Assembly (NCBI GenBank): GCA_964654015.1
Contig: CAZZHQ010000087.1
Coordinates: 1 to 10,492, forward strand
DNA length: 10,492 bases
Origin: JAUUZT01 sp964654015
Lineage (GTDB): Bacteria; Chloroflexota; Dehalococcoidia; GIF9; AB-539-J10
Direction of reading: 5' to 3'
Shown: one piece after another, positions 1-6,802 of the stretch
Numbering within the stretch: the stretch's first letter is position 1
Layout of the letters: the number at the start of each line of letters is the position of its first letter
Made by a program: the position numbers and the translations under genes
Notes under the pieces: generated by a model
What the model was told of the DNA's origin: nothing
The model's database searches: none
Seen by the model: only the letters and a program-made list of their open reading frames with translations

Positions 1-258
1 GACATGGTCTTTCCTCTGCCTCTTCTTAAGCTCACTTGAAACAACCCTGACGATTTCCCTTACACTGTTTACGTTCTTTAACCTATTTTGTGCAATTCTA
101 ATATCGTACTTATTTTCTAGTGCTACCAAGATTTCTAAGGAGCTCAACGAATCGATACCTAGATCATAGAGATCAGAATCTAGTGTTATCTCCCTTTTAT
201 CTATCTCTCCTTCTTCAGCTATGGTATCGAGAATTTCCTGCTCTAATCTATTCATCAT
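1..258 (-). CDS. Acyl carrier protein (3' end outside window)
   Basis: Not covered by a long ORF because it is short and runs off the left edge; 86 codons are open and no stop is reached. The motif DLGIDSLSSLEIL carries the D-S-L site, with Ser37 as the expected 4'-phosphopantetheine attachment residue. Around it are the usual ACP features: a helical N-terminus (LEQEILDTIAEE), an acidic recognition helix after the serine, and a C-terminal helix (SVREIVRVVSSEL). A typical ACP is about 75-90 residues, so the visible part is nearly complete; the basic tail KKRQRKDHV may be the end of the protein or a linker. ATG at 258-256 overlaps the stop of the upstream radical SAM gene (ATGA), so translation is probably coupled; a second ATG follows directly at 255. 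It may carry the substrate of the neighbouring radical SAM enzymes (inference). A specialised ACP is more likely than the housekeeping one, given the neighbours. Confidence 0.88.
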   Translation of the reverse strand, partial: MMNRLEQEILDTIAEEGEIDKREITLDSDLYDLGIDSLSSLEILVALENKYDIRIAQNRLKNVNSVREIVRVVSSELKKRQRKDHV

Positions 259-1574
259 TCCACTCTTCTGGGTAGCTTCTTAACAATATCCATGTAGTGT
301 CTTTTCCGTTTGAGATATTCTTTCTCGTTGTAGATTCCCTTAAATAGCCAAAGAAGTCCCTTTTCCAATTCTTCAATACTTATATTCTTAGGCCTGAAAT
401 TGATATCGAACATGGTACATCGATCCCAGTACGTATCTTTTAGCAGTCTACCTTCAGATTTAAGCCTTTTATACAGTGGAGTACCCGGGTAAGGTGTCAA
501 AACAGTGGCCTGTGCTTCTAGTAATTTGGATTTCTCAATGAAGTCCTTAATGTCTCTAAAAATACTGGGTGTATCGCCGTCAAGCCCAACAATGAAACAG
601 CCATTTACGCTTATGCCGTTTGATTGTATTCTGTCAATAGCCTCTAAATACCTGTCTAATTGCTTCAGTTTCCAGTTATGAACATCGATTCCATCCAGGC
701 TATCTTTACTCGTGCTTTCCAGACCAATTAAAAGCTGATAACATCCGCTACGATACATCGATTTCAAGAGCTCTTCATCATCGGCTACAGAAATATCTGT
801 TTCAGCAAACCACTTGATTTCAAGCGGTATTAGCTTCTCTAGAAAATCCTTTGACCACTTCTTGTCAACAAAAGTGTTATCATCGGCAAACTCTATAAAA
901 GGTTTTAGCCATGCCTCTTTTATCTTTTTGATTTCATTAACTAGCAAGGCAACCGGTTTTTGTCTAAAGCCGCTCCCGAAGAGCTTACTGCCGGCACAAA
1001 ACTCACAATCATGAGGACACCCCCTCGAAGTCTGGACAGTCAGCCTATTGTAGTTCTTCGGCTCGAGCAGATCATATCTTGGCATTGGAGAATTGACGAG
1101 ATCATAAGTTCCAGGGTGCTCTTCTTTATAGAACGGTTGCAGACAACCATTCTTGAAATCCTCTATTATCTTAGGCCAGAGAGGTTCAGCTTCCCCAATG
1201 ACAACACTGTCGGCGTATCTTTTGGCTTCCTCCGGTTCAGCTATTACGTGGGTTCCTCCAATAACTACTGGTATCCCGGCCTCTTTATATCTACCGGCAA
1301 GCTCATAAGCTTCGTAAATCTGAGCCGAATAAGAAGTTATCGCCACCAAGTCATAGCTAGGATTCAACTCTTTAACCTGGCTTACATCCGGAACCTCAAC
1401 ATAATCTACCTCGACATCATCAGGGGTTACAGAAGCCATTATTAGGAGAGAGAGACTGGGTAGCTGAGCAATAACTTTCCCCCTTGAGACAAACTGAGGT
1501 AGAGTCACCCCTAGCTTTGCAAGCTTTTCGTTTCTTACTCTCACTCCACTTAATGCCATCAAACCGACTTTCAT
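255..1574 (-). CDS. B12-binding-type radical SAM protein (copy 1)
   Basis: 439 residues. The N-terminal part (about 1-145) has the Rossmann-like layout of cobalamin-binding domains, with YDLVAITSYSAQ, VVIGGTH (about 103-109) and SVVIGEAE. The radical SAM motif RGCPHDCEFC gives Cys186, Cys190 and Cys193 as ligands of the 4Fe-4S cluster. Later blocks ADDNTF (230-235), LLIGLES, FIVGLDGD and LTPYPGTPLYKRLKSEGR are typical of the subgroup with a DUF4070-like tail, which includes hopanoid methylases and related lipid-modifying enzymes. The classic DxHxxG histidine loop is not evident, as is common in this class. The start is supported by an AGGAGGT ribosome site 4-5 nt upstream. It lies 31 bp after its paralogue and overlaps the ACP gene, so all belong to one operon. 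Methylation or C-C bond chemistry on an acyl or lipid substrate is plausible; the actual reaction cannot be read from the sequence. Confidence 0.9.
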   Translation of the reverse strand: MKVGLMALSGVRVRNEKLAKLGVTLPQFVSRGKVIAQLPSLSLLIMASVTPDDVEVDYVEVPDVSQVKELNPSYDLVAITSYSAQIYEAYELAGRYKEAGIPVVIGGTHVIAEPEEAKRYADSVVIGEAEPLWPKIIEDFKNGCLQPFYKEEHPGTYDLVNSPMPRYDLLEPKNYNRLTVQTSRGCPHDCEFCAGSKLFGSGFRQKPVALLVNEIKKIKEAWLKPFIEFADDNTFVDKKWSKDFLEKLIPLEIKWFAETDISVADDEELLKSMYRSGCYQLLIGLESTSKDSLDGIDVHNWKLKQLDRYLEAIDRIQSNGISVNGCFIVGLDGDTPSIFRDIKDFIEKSKLLEAQATVLTPYPGTPLYKRLKSEGRLLKDTYWDRCTMFDINFRPKNISIEELEKGLLWLFKGIYNEKEYLKRKRHYMDIVKKLPRRVE

Positions 1575-1578
1575 GATT

Positions 1579-1585
1579 ACCTCCT
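1579..1585 (-). promoter_or_regulatory. Strong Shine-Dalgarno for radical SAM copy 1
   Basis: On the minus strand the sequence reads AGGAGGT followed by AATC and ATG. It sits in the 31-bp gap between the two radical SAM genes and fixes the start at 1574. Confidence 0.75.
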
Positions 1586-1605
1586 GTTGTTATGTCCAAA
1601 AAGCT

Positions 1606-2910
1606 TCACTTAGGTTTCTGGCTTAATTCAAAGAAGATACTTTTGAAATAATTACCTTTTTCAATAGCAGCACCAGGTGAATACACTTTTTTGAAAGTAT
1701 TAAGGATCTCCTTTTCTAACTCGTGGGGGCTTATTTTCTTGGGCCTTATATTAACATCATAGAGAGTATAGTTTTCCCAAGGAGTATTCAAAACCCTACC
1801 TTCACTAAGCAAGGTTTTTCTGACTTCTGTGTGCGGGAAAGGGGTCAAGGCTGCAATCTGTGCTCCAGCTAAATGGTTGTCAATTATAAAGTCAGTCAGT
1901 TTATTAAAAACTGAATTATCGTCATTATCAAAACCAACTATAAATGTCCCAATGATGCCTATCCCATTACCTTGTATTGCTCTAATACCTTCGACATAGT
2001 TTTTTAGATGTTTGAACTTCCAGTTAGACGAATCTAACCCCATTAAGTTATCCTCAATAATACTTTCGAACCCTATCAGTAGAGCGACACAGCCACTTTT
2101 CTTAACGAGTCTGAGTAGGTCATTGTCATCAGCAACTGATATATCTGATTGCCCGATCCACTTTATTTTTAGGTCGACAACCTTTTCTAATAATTGGCAG
2201 GAATAATCTTTATCGCACAGGAGATTATCATCAGCAAAACCGATGAGAGCATGTTTCTTTATCTGGCGTATCTTCTTAATCTCGTTAATGACTTGGTCAA
2301 TTGATTTGTGCCGATACTTAGACCCATATACTCTTGAGGCGCAACAGAAGCTGCAATCGTGCGGACAACCCCGGGTAGCCTGCACCCAGACAATCTTACA
2401 TGGTTTTTTCCCTAATAGCTCATACCTTGGAACTGGGGATTCTTTGAGGTCGACTTCTTGCTGAGAGGCGTAAATGGGACTTAATCTATTGTGTCTAAAA
2501 TCGTCTAATAACTTCGGCCACAAGTTTTCAGCTTCTCCAACGACAACACTATCAGCGTAAAGCTTAGCCTCATCAGGTAATACGGTGGCATGGATTCCTC
2601 CCAATATAACCTTAATATTTTCCTCTCTAAATCTTCTGGCAATTTCATATGCCCGGCTAGCCTGCTGAGTCACTGCAGTAATAGCAACCAGGTCATAACC
2701 TCGGCTGAAATCTATCTCTTCAATACCTTCGTCAATCAACTCGAGTTCAACATCATCTGGTGTTAAAGCACCTATAACCAGCAACCCTGAGCCGAGGCCA
2801 GACCAATATTGCCTATAGAACTCCATTTCTGGCGATTGCTTAAGGAAATCTTGAAACTCGGCATTTCGGCTCAAGGGGGGACTTTTAGGAGAAACGAGGG
2901 CTATCTTCAT
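1606..2910 (-). CDS. B12-binding-type radical SAM protein (copy 2)
   Basis: 434 residues, collinear with the downstream copy from end to end, so the two arose by tandem duplication. The cobalamin-binding-like N-domain shows YDLVAITAVTQQ, VILGGIH (101-107) and SVVVGEAENLWPKL. The cluster motif is RGCPHDCSFCC, with Cys182, Cys186 and Cys189 as ligands and an extra Cys190. Then come FADDN (225-229), LLIGFES, FIVGFDND and the C-terminal block YDVNIRPKKISPHELEKEIL of the DUF4070-like tail. The usual P-G-T segment of the C-terminal barrel reads LTPFPHTEVRKTL here, so Gly is replaced by His, unlike copy 1. The N-terminal 45 residues also differ most between the two, which suggests different substrates or steps. 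The ribosome site is weak (AAGAG). It lies 16 bp downstream of the 128-residue membrane protein gene in the same operon. Confidence 0.9.
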   Translation of the reverse strand: MKIALVSPKSPPLSRNAEFQDFLKQSPEMEFYRQYWSGLGSGLLVIGALTPDDVELELIDEGIEEIDFSRGYDLVAITAVTQQASRAYEIARRFREENIKVILGGIHATVLPDEAKLYADSVVVGEAENLWPKLLDDFRHNRLSPIYASQQEVDLKESPVPRYELLGKKPCKIVWVQATRGCPHDCSFCCASRVYGSKYRHKSIDQVINEIKKIRQIKKHALIGFADDNLLCDKDYSCQLLEKVVDLKIKWIGQSDISVADDNDLLRLVKKSGCVALLIGFESIIEDNLMGLDSSNWKFKHLKNYVEGIRAIQGNGIGIIGTFIVGFDNDDNSVFNKLTDFIIDNHLAGAQIAALTPFPHTEVRKTLLSEGRVLNTPWENYTLYDVNIRPKKISPHELEKEILNTFKKVYSPGAAIEKGNYFKSIFFELSQKPK

Positions 2911-2926
2911 AGTTCAACTCTTGTGG

Positions 2927-3313
2927 CTAGAATATCATGCCTATGACTAGGATAGCGGTTCCAATCAGGAGCGCCAAAGCCGGGAGAGGGAGGAAGTACT
3001 TTGCCTTTCTAAAAAATGCTGCCGAAATGCAGGCAAGGGGAACGCCCACAGCTCCAAAAATCATTAAGGGCGAGCCGATGCTTTTGACATAAATAGGAAT
3101 ATCAGGGGAGCCCAGTTCTTTCCCATAGAGGATATTAATCACAGACAGGGCGATAAACGCTACATGAGCCAATCTGAGATAGCGGCGTGTGACAGAAGCG
3201 TATCCACCAAGCCATTTTTCCCCTTCTGCCCACATTCCGAGAGTCATTCCAGAAACGAAGCCAACACACATCCAGGCCCAACCAAACAGGATATTAATTT
3301 CTCCTAGAATCAT
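2927..3313 (-). CDS. Four-helix integral membrane protein, family not recognised
   Basis: 128 residues, almost entirely hydrophobic, with four likely membrane segments: about 5-25 (INILFGWAWMCVGFVSGMTLG), 45-62 (LRLAHVAFIALSVINILYG), 78-98 (SPLMIFGAVGVPLACISAAFF) and 106-127 (LPLPALALLIGTAILVIGMIF). The loop between helices 1 and 2 is polar and basic (VTRRYLR). A histidine (about 50) and an asparagine (about 59) fall within helix 2 and could bind a ligand, but no known catalytic motif is visible. Its ATG overlaps the stop of the preceding membrane gene (ATGA), and an AGAGAG ribosome site lies upstream. The tight coupling suggests the two products form one complex, perhaps transporting or anchoring whatever the radical SAM/ACP genes make (inference). 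Confidence 0.8.
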   Translation of the reverse strand: MILGEINILFGWAWMCVGFVSGMTLGMWAEGEKWLGGYASVTRRYLRLAHVAFIALSVINILYGKELGSPDIPIYVKSIGSPLMIFGAVGVPLACISAAFFRKAKYFLPLPALALLIGTAILVIGMIF

Positions 3314-3714
3314 GCTTGTATCTCTCTTCTAACGGCCCGCAAATAGAAAACAAAAAATACTATAAAGATGAGATCTGCAAAGCCAAAAACGGAGAAAATC
3401 CAGGGGAATTTCTCGACGAAGACATAATAAAATGCCAGCCCGGTATAGACAAGCTTGAAAACAATTCCAAGCTTAACTATATCGATATTTCGGTACATAT
3501 TAAGGTATACAAAGAAAAAACCGACGCCCATGACAAAAACGAATGCGGCCGCTGCTTGAAAAAACGCCGGATAGTTAGGTAGGGAGATTTTAAAAATGTC
3601 TTTGAAAAAAAAGTTCAAAAAAACAAAGAAGCCAAAACCCAGAATGAAATCATATAAGGCTGCAATAAGAAATAGGTTCCGATAAGATTTTTCGTTTTTT
3701 AACGTTCGCTGCAT
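3310..3714 (-). CDS. Four-helix integral membrane protein, first gene of operon
   Basis: 134 residues with four likely membrane helices: about 13-37 (FLIAALYDFILGFGFFVFLNFFF), 48-69 (AFFQAAAAFVFVMGVGFFFVY), 79-98 (VKLGIVFKLVYTGLAFYYVF) and 104-125 (WIFSVFGFADLIFIVFFVFYL). It is very rich in phenylalanine and ends in a basic tail (RAVRREIQA), with basic residues at the N-terminus too (QRTLKNEKSYR), consistent with both ends in the cytoplasm. The small-protein pattern of a YRNLFLIAALYD-type start recurs in conserved hypothetical membrane proteins, but I cannot name a family. The start is supported by a GGAGG site 9 nt upstream and a promoter about 50 bp upstream, making this the first gene of the operon that ends with the ACP. 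Confidence 0.8.
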   Translation of the reverse strand: MQRTLKNEKSYRNLFLIAALYDFILGFGFFVFLNFFFKDIFKISLPNYPAFFQAAAAFVFVMGVGFFFVYLNMYRNIDIVKLGIVFKLVYTGLAFYYVFVEKFPWIFSVFGFADLIFIVFFVFYLRAVRREIQA

Positions 3715-3723
3715 TGTCTATAT

Positions 3724-3730
3724 CCTCCTT
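3724..3730 (-). promoter_or_regulatory. Shine-Dalgarno of the operon's first gene
   Basis: The minus strand reads AAGGAGG, 9 nt before the ATG at 3714. It confirms the start of the 134-residue membrane protein. Confidence 0.7.
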
Positions 3731-3764
3731 TCTGCCATAAATACAAATACAATTAGCAATCAGT

Positions 3765-3793
3765 ATTATACATCAAATGAATCCCGACACCAA
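3765..3793 (-). promoter_or_regulatory. Sigma-70-type promoter for the membrane/radical SAM/ACP operon
   Basis: On the minus strand TTGGTG (3793-3788) and a perfect TATAAT (3770-3765) are separated by 17 bp. The predicted transcription start, about 3757, leaves a leader of roughly 43 nt that contains the ribosome site. The rest of the 261-bp gap (3715-3975) shows no gene that I believe. Confidence 0.6.
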
Positions 3794-3975
3794 CGCGGCA
3801 CATGATTCTGACATGCTTACTTAGGTTCAAGGTGTTGTTCCATAGAGATTTGGCCTGCGTCAGCAACGTAAGGTTTTCTAATTGCGGTGAGGTAACAAAA
3901 TGAGTACATGTGACTAGATTAGAACGCACAAGCGGAATCGTGAGAAGATTTTGCAAATTACCTTTTCTTCCGCAC

Positions 3976-5457
3976 TCAGGGACTTAGTCTGATCCCCTTG
4001 TCTTTCCAGATGATTGTGCCTCCGGCACTGACTCTCTGAATATATGACTCACCAGATGCCCCGGCTCCCCAGCTAACGATGGTGCCACCTTGTCCATCGA
4101 ATGATAATGAATAGTTCCTGGTATCTCCATTGATGACTCTTATTCCGCTACCCGCCCACATAAGCTTCCCTGCAGAGTCTAGTTTCTGCACAAGGATGCC
4201 CTTTTTGCCGGTTCCCGCCTCGTTGAAGCGGCAGGAAACAATCGCCTCTCCCTGGCCATTAGCAACTATTTGGCGGAAGGCAAGACTGGCATTGCTTTTT
4301 ACGTATAAGGCCTCAACTCCTCCGGGTTGCCAGCTCAGTGTGCCGTCGGCAGCAACTCTCTGCGCGTAAATGCTCGCAAGACCGTTGCGCAGGTCCTCCC
4401 AGATGACGATGGCTCCTTCTGAACCTTGGCTCACTAGTAGGGGAGTATGGGGAGAAGCTGTCTCAGCTACCTGGACGATCCCCAATGGAATGCCACCCCG
4501 CTGCCACAAGATATCGCCACCGGCGTCTATCCTTTGTACGAATATATCCTGCAGAAACCATTCAGGCGAACCGCCGACTACCTTGCCCGATGGATACTGA
4601 TGCCACGCAACGATAGCTCCTCCAGAACCATTGCTTGTGATGCTGGGTTCTTCGATGACCGTGTTCTCAGGGTTGGTGCTCAGAATAACGCCGTTATCGC
4701 CCCATGACACTTTGCCTGTGGTATTTATTCTTTGAGCCATTATGCGCCAGGTATACGTGGCATTCGGTGGGTTTAGCCCAGCTTGAGACTCCATCTCTTC
4801 CCATGCAACGATTACCCCGCTGGCACCATCGCTAATCACTCGTAGTGTATTAGGCCAGTATCCTTTCCGTGGTATGCTGACTCCCTGCAGTCCCCAAGGG
4901 TAGTTTCCCTGAGAATCGATCCTCACCAAGACGAAAGATGTCTCATCATACTCGGTAACGTCGGCCCCGACAGTATGGTCGAAAGCAATAATGGCGCCGC
5001 CGGTACCATCACTGATTAACTTGTCGAAAGACACGAAATCTCTTTGCCACAGCGCATTCCCTTCAGAGCTTATCTTACTGACATACCTTGTGCTTCTGAA
5101 TTGGTTTGGCGAAAGGTCCGGCCAGCCAACAATAGCACCTCCGGCACCGTCTCCTACAATGTCAAGAACAGGAAAGCTATTTGACTCACTTTGGGTGCTG
5201 CCAATTAATGTTCCCCTGTCTCCCCATAGCCCCTTCCCGTCGGAGTCAATTCTCTGGACGTAGAAATCTCGCTTGCTTCCCTTAACGTCCTGATAGACGA
5301 CTATGGCGCCACCAGAGCCATCATCGGTTGCCTTGGGAGTATACGTCGAATCCGAATGCATGAACAGCGTGCAGCCGGTAATTAGTGATAGAGTTCCAAG
5401 CGCTACAGCTACCAAGACCAACAGTAGCCACTTACCCCATGAGATAAATGCAGTCAT
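3976..5457 (-). CDS. Secreted lipoprotein with eight beta-propeller-type repeats
   Basis: 493 residues. The N-terminus is a signal peptide (SWGK then LLLVLVAVALGTLSL) ending in the lipobox ITGC, so Cys29 should be lipidated and the protein held on the outer face of the cytoplasmic membrane. The rest is eight copies of a roughly 40-50-residue unit built on DGSGGAIVAW ... IYAQRVDSxGxxxW ... G, starting near residues 46, 103, 150, 210, 276, 344, 400 and 454. This matches an eight-bladed propeller, as seen in WD40-, kelch- or BNR-like surface proteins. No catalytic residues are evident; binding of a polymer or protein is the best guess. No ribosome site precedes the ATG, and a stop codon lies in frame three codons upstream, so this start is the only ATG choice near the signal peptide. 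The gene is transcribed alone. Confidence 0.85.
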   Translation of the reverse strand: MTAFISWGKWLLLVLVAVALGTLSLITGCTLFMHSDSTYTPKATDDGSGGAIVVYQDVKGSKRDFYVQRIDSDGKGLWGDRGTLIGSTQSESNSFPVLDIVGDGAGGAIVGWPDLSPNQFRSTRYVSKISSEGNALWQRDFVSFDKLISDGTGGAIIAFDHTVGADVTEYDETSFVLVRIDSQGNYPWGLQGVSIPRKGYWPNTLRVISDGASGVIVAWEEMESQAGLNPPNATYTWRIMAQRINTTGKVSWGDNGVILSTNPENTVIEEPSITSNGSGGAIVAWHQYPSGKVVGGSPEWFLQDIFVQRIDAGGDILWQRGGIPLGIVQVAETASPHTPLLVSQGSEGAIVIWEDLRNGLASIYAQRVAADGTLSWQPGGVEALYVKSNASLAFRQIVANGQGEAIVSCRFNEAGTGKKGILVQKLDSAGKLMWAGSGIRVINGDTRNYSLSFDGQGGTIVSWGAGASGESYIQRVSAGGTIIWKDKGIRLSP

Positions 5458-5463
5458 GTTCGC

Positions 5464-5493
5464 ATTCTAGTTCCCTTGCCACGCCGTTGACAA
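5464..5493 (-). promoter_or_regulatory. Promoter of the lipoprotein gene, predicted leaderless
   Basis: The minus strand shows TTGTCA (5493-5488), an 18-bp spacer and TAGAAT (5469-5464), each hexamer one base off consensus. The -10 box ends only 6 nt before the ATG at 5457, so transcription should begin at or very near the start codon. The lack of a Shine-Dalgarno site agrees with this. Confidence 0.5.
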
Positions 5494-5645
5494 GTTTCTT
5501 ACCGCAGGAAGTTCATTTTCAACTTTCGAACTGGACCGGGAAGGGGATGATAAACAAGCTATTTCTATAAATTTTACTTATTGACTTTATGTGACACAAT
5601 GAAAATACAAAAAGTAAAAAATCAAATGTTTTAAGAACTAACAAG

Positions 5646-6335
5646 ATGAAGACATACCTTGAGCCAAAGGAAGTAGACCAGATAGAGCAAGCAGCCGAGT
5701 GCCTGCGGGATAAACTCCTGGTCAGGCTGCTAGCCCATCTTGGCTGCCGAGTCTCTGAGGCTTTGGGTATTACAGTCAGTGATATTGACTTTGAACAGGG
5801 TACGGTCACTATTGTGCATCTTAAGAGGAGAATCAACCTCTCCTGCCCCAATTGCAAGCAGAGATTAAGTAGAACCGCCCGGTTCTGTCCGGGGTGTGGC
5901 TTAATGGTAGAACAAGCAGTAATCAATGAGAGAGAACACCGATGCCATCGGGTTCTTCCTGTAGATAATGATACCCTAAACATGCTGAGGGAATACATCA
6001 CCCGTGGTGGCCCAGTAGGCGTAAACGATCATCGGTTGCTCTTTGGACTGACTCGTGAATATGCCTGGTTACTCGTCAGGAACTGTGCTACTAGAGCAGG
6101 ATTGGACTCGCTTGTTAATCCCAACACAGGCGGAGTCAGGGGTATCAGCCCTCACCGATTGCGTGATGCCTTTGCTACTCATGCCATAAAGCTTGATGGC
6201 TCCAATGATGGTCTGAGATTGCTGCAAGAACACCTTGGTCACCAGAGTATTGCTACCACTATGAAATACCGCAAGGTATCGGGTGATGAGCATAGAGACT
6301 GGTACCAGCGACTTTGGAATACCAGCAGCGCATAG
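5646..6335 (+). CDS. Tyrosine recombinase, catalytic domain only, with inserted zinc ribbon
   Basis: 229 residues. The catalytic set of a lambda-integrase-family enzyme is complete: Arg35 (GCRVSEAL), Lys60 (VHLK), His170 and Arg173 (HRLR), His199 (EHLGH) and nucleophile Tyr208 (MKYRK). Between the strand ending in Lys60 and the strand HRVLPVD, where most relatives have a short hairpin, lies a zinc ribbon with CPNC (67, 70) and CPGC (81, 84). The usual N-terminal core-binding domain of about 80-100 residues is missing: the protein starts directly at the first catalytic-domain helix. An in-frame stop at 5592 and no alternative start codon show that this is not a mis-called start. The ribosome site is poor. 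I recall this short zinc-ribbon type as recurrent in Dehalococcoidia metagenomes (memory, not a search). It could act as a solitary recombinase on nearby repeats or be the integrase of a small element. Confidence 0.88.
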   Translation: MKTYLEPKEVDQIEQAAECLRDKLLVRLLAHLGCRVSEALGITVSDIDFEQGTVTIVHLKRRINLSCPNCKQRLSRTARFCPGCGLMVEQAVINEREHRCHRVLPVDNDTLNMLREYITRGGPVGVNDHRLLFGLTREYAWLLVRNCATRAGLDSLVNPNTGGVRGISPHRLRDAFATHAIKLDGSNDGLRLLQEHLGHQSIATTMKYRKVSGDEHRDWYQRLWNTSSA

Positions 6336-6353
6336 TATCCCCAGCTATAGGGA

Positions 6354-6367
6354 GGGGTGACCCCCCC
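6354..6367 (+). repeat. GGGGTGACCCCCCC repeat, left copy
   Basis: Fourteen bases identical to 9347-9360. Preceded by CTATAGGGA here, while the right copy is followed by TCCCCCCTATA; with the flanks, the two can therefore also be read as imperfect inverted repeats differing in homopolymer length. It lies 18 bp after the recombinase stop, so a terminator role is also possible, although there is no T tract. Confidence 0.55.
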
Positions 6368-6400
6368 GGCCCCTTAATAACCACCCTTAAATAATAGGCT

Positions 6401-6468
6401 CGTATTCACTATCCTCGTATCTACTGCTACGTATTTGCTACCACATTGCCACCACGTATTTACTGGTC
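6401..6468 (+). repeat. Degenerate CGTATT direct repeats
   Basis: Copies begin at 6401 (CGTATTCACTATCC), 6416 (CGTATCTACTGCTA), 6430 (CGTATTTGCTACCA) and 6455 (CGTATTTACTGGTC), with spacings of 15, 14 and 25 bp. Shared core is CGTATYTRCT. Phase and position beside the recombinase suggest protein-binding arms, but drift of a tandem repeat would look the same. Confidence 0.4.
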
Positions 6469-6569
6469 TATTTAACCAAGTAAATGAGCTTGCTTTTCCC
6501 GGTCTTCATAGCTTCAAGGGGGTGACCCGGGTAGAGGCGGAATTAGCTACGATTCAAGGGTCTTTCTAG

Positions 6570-6586
6570 TGGTTGAAAACCAACCA
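6570..6586. repeat. Inverted repeat TGGTTG-AAAAC-CAACCA
   Basis: Perfect 6-bp stem with a 5-nt loop; outer CTA (6566-6568) and TAG (6589-6591) extend it imperfectly. No T tract follows. Confidence 0.5.
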
Positions 6587-6616
6587 GTTAGCCTCGGTGG
6601 GTCAACCAGTGGTACG

Positions 6617-6640
6617 CCAATCCAGTCGTGTTGGGATTGG
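6617..6640. repeat. Inverted repeat CCAATCC / GGATTGG
   Basis: Perfect 7-bp stem (6617-6623 with 6634-6640) and a 10-nt loop, 30 bp after the previous inverted repeat. Confidence 0.5.
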
Positions 6641-6730
6641 GTGATAATCGGTCTTTCTACGACGATGTTTGGTAGTGCTATTCCAGACCGGCGCCTGAGG
6701 CTATCTTAACTATGGCAACGACTTAACAAG

Positions 6731-6743
6731 TGGTACCGTACCA
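6731..6743. repeat. Palindrome TGGTAC-C-GTACCA
   Basis: Perfect 6-bp arms around a single C, about 60 bp upstream of the broken SDR gene. The position suits an operator for that gene; no promoter is clear enough to anchor it. Confidence 0.4.
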
Positions 6744-6802
6744 TTATCGGGGGCAGGTCATCGGTACTGCCTAAAACATGAAAGGTATAGAAAGGATTAG
6801 CC

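Larger units (their letters stand above)
6336..6802 (+). other. Repeat-rich non-coding segment downstream of the recombinase
   Basis: 467 bp without a credible gene. It contains GC-rich motifs GGGGTGACCCCCCC (6354-6367) and GGGGTGACCC (6519-6528), four CGTAT(T/C)-led degenerate direct repeats (6401, 6416, 6430, 6455), a 10-bp direct repeat GGTCTTTCTA (6559 and 6650), and three hairpin-capable inverted repeats (6570-6586, 6617-6640, 6731-6743). The SDR ribosome site lies at its right end. Such clustering next to a recombinase gene suggests recombination or regulatory sites, but none is a recognised att or attC form. Confidence 0.55.

Noticed and set aside
960..1445. Plus-strand 161-codon ORF
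   Set aside because: Antisense to radical SAM copy 1, which has clear motifs; no independent support.
3753..3956. Minus-strand 67-codon ORF upstream of the membrane protein operon
   Set aside because: No ribosome site or recognisable domain, and it overlaps the operon promoter at 3765-3793.
3932..3973. GCGGAA/TTCCGC pair as terminator of the lipoprotein gene
   Set aside because: Only 6 bp with a 30-nt loop and no T tract on the minus strand.
5581..5609. TTGACT-led promoter for the recombinase
   Set aside because: No acceptable -10 box lies 16-19 bp downstream (closest are AAATAC/ATACAA-type matches), so I do not claim it.
5519..6001. Minus-strand 160-codon ORF
   Set aside because: It lies over the recombinase catalytic domain in antisense and shows no domain of its own.
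6401..6468. CRISPR array
   Set aside because: The repeats are short, degenerate and unevenly spaced, with no spacers of constant length and no cas genes.
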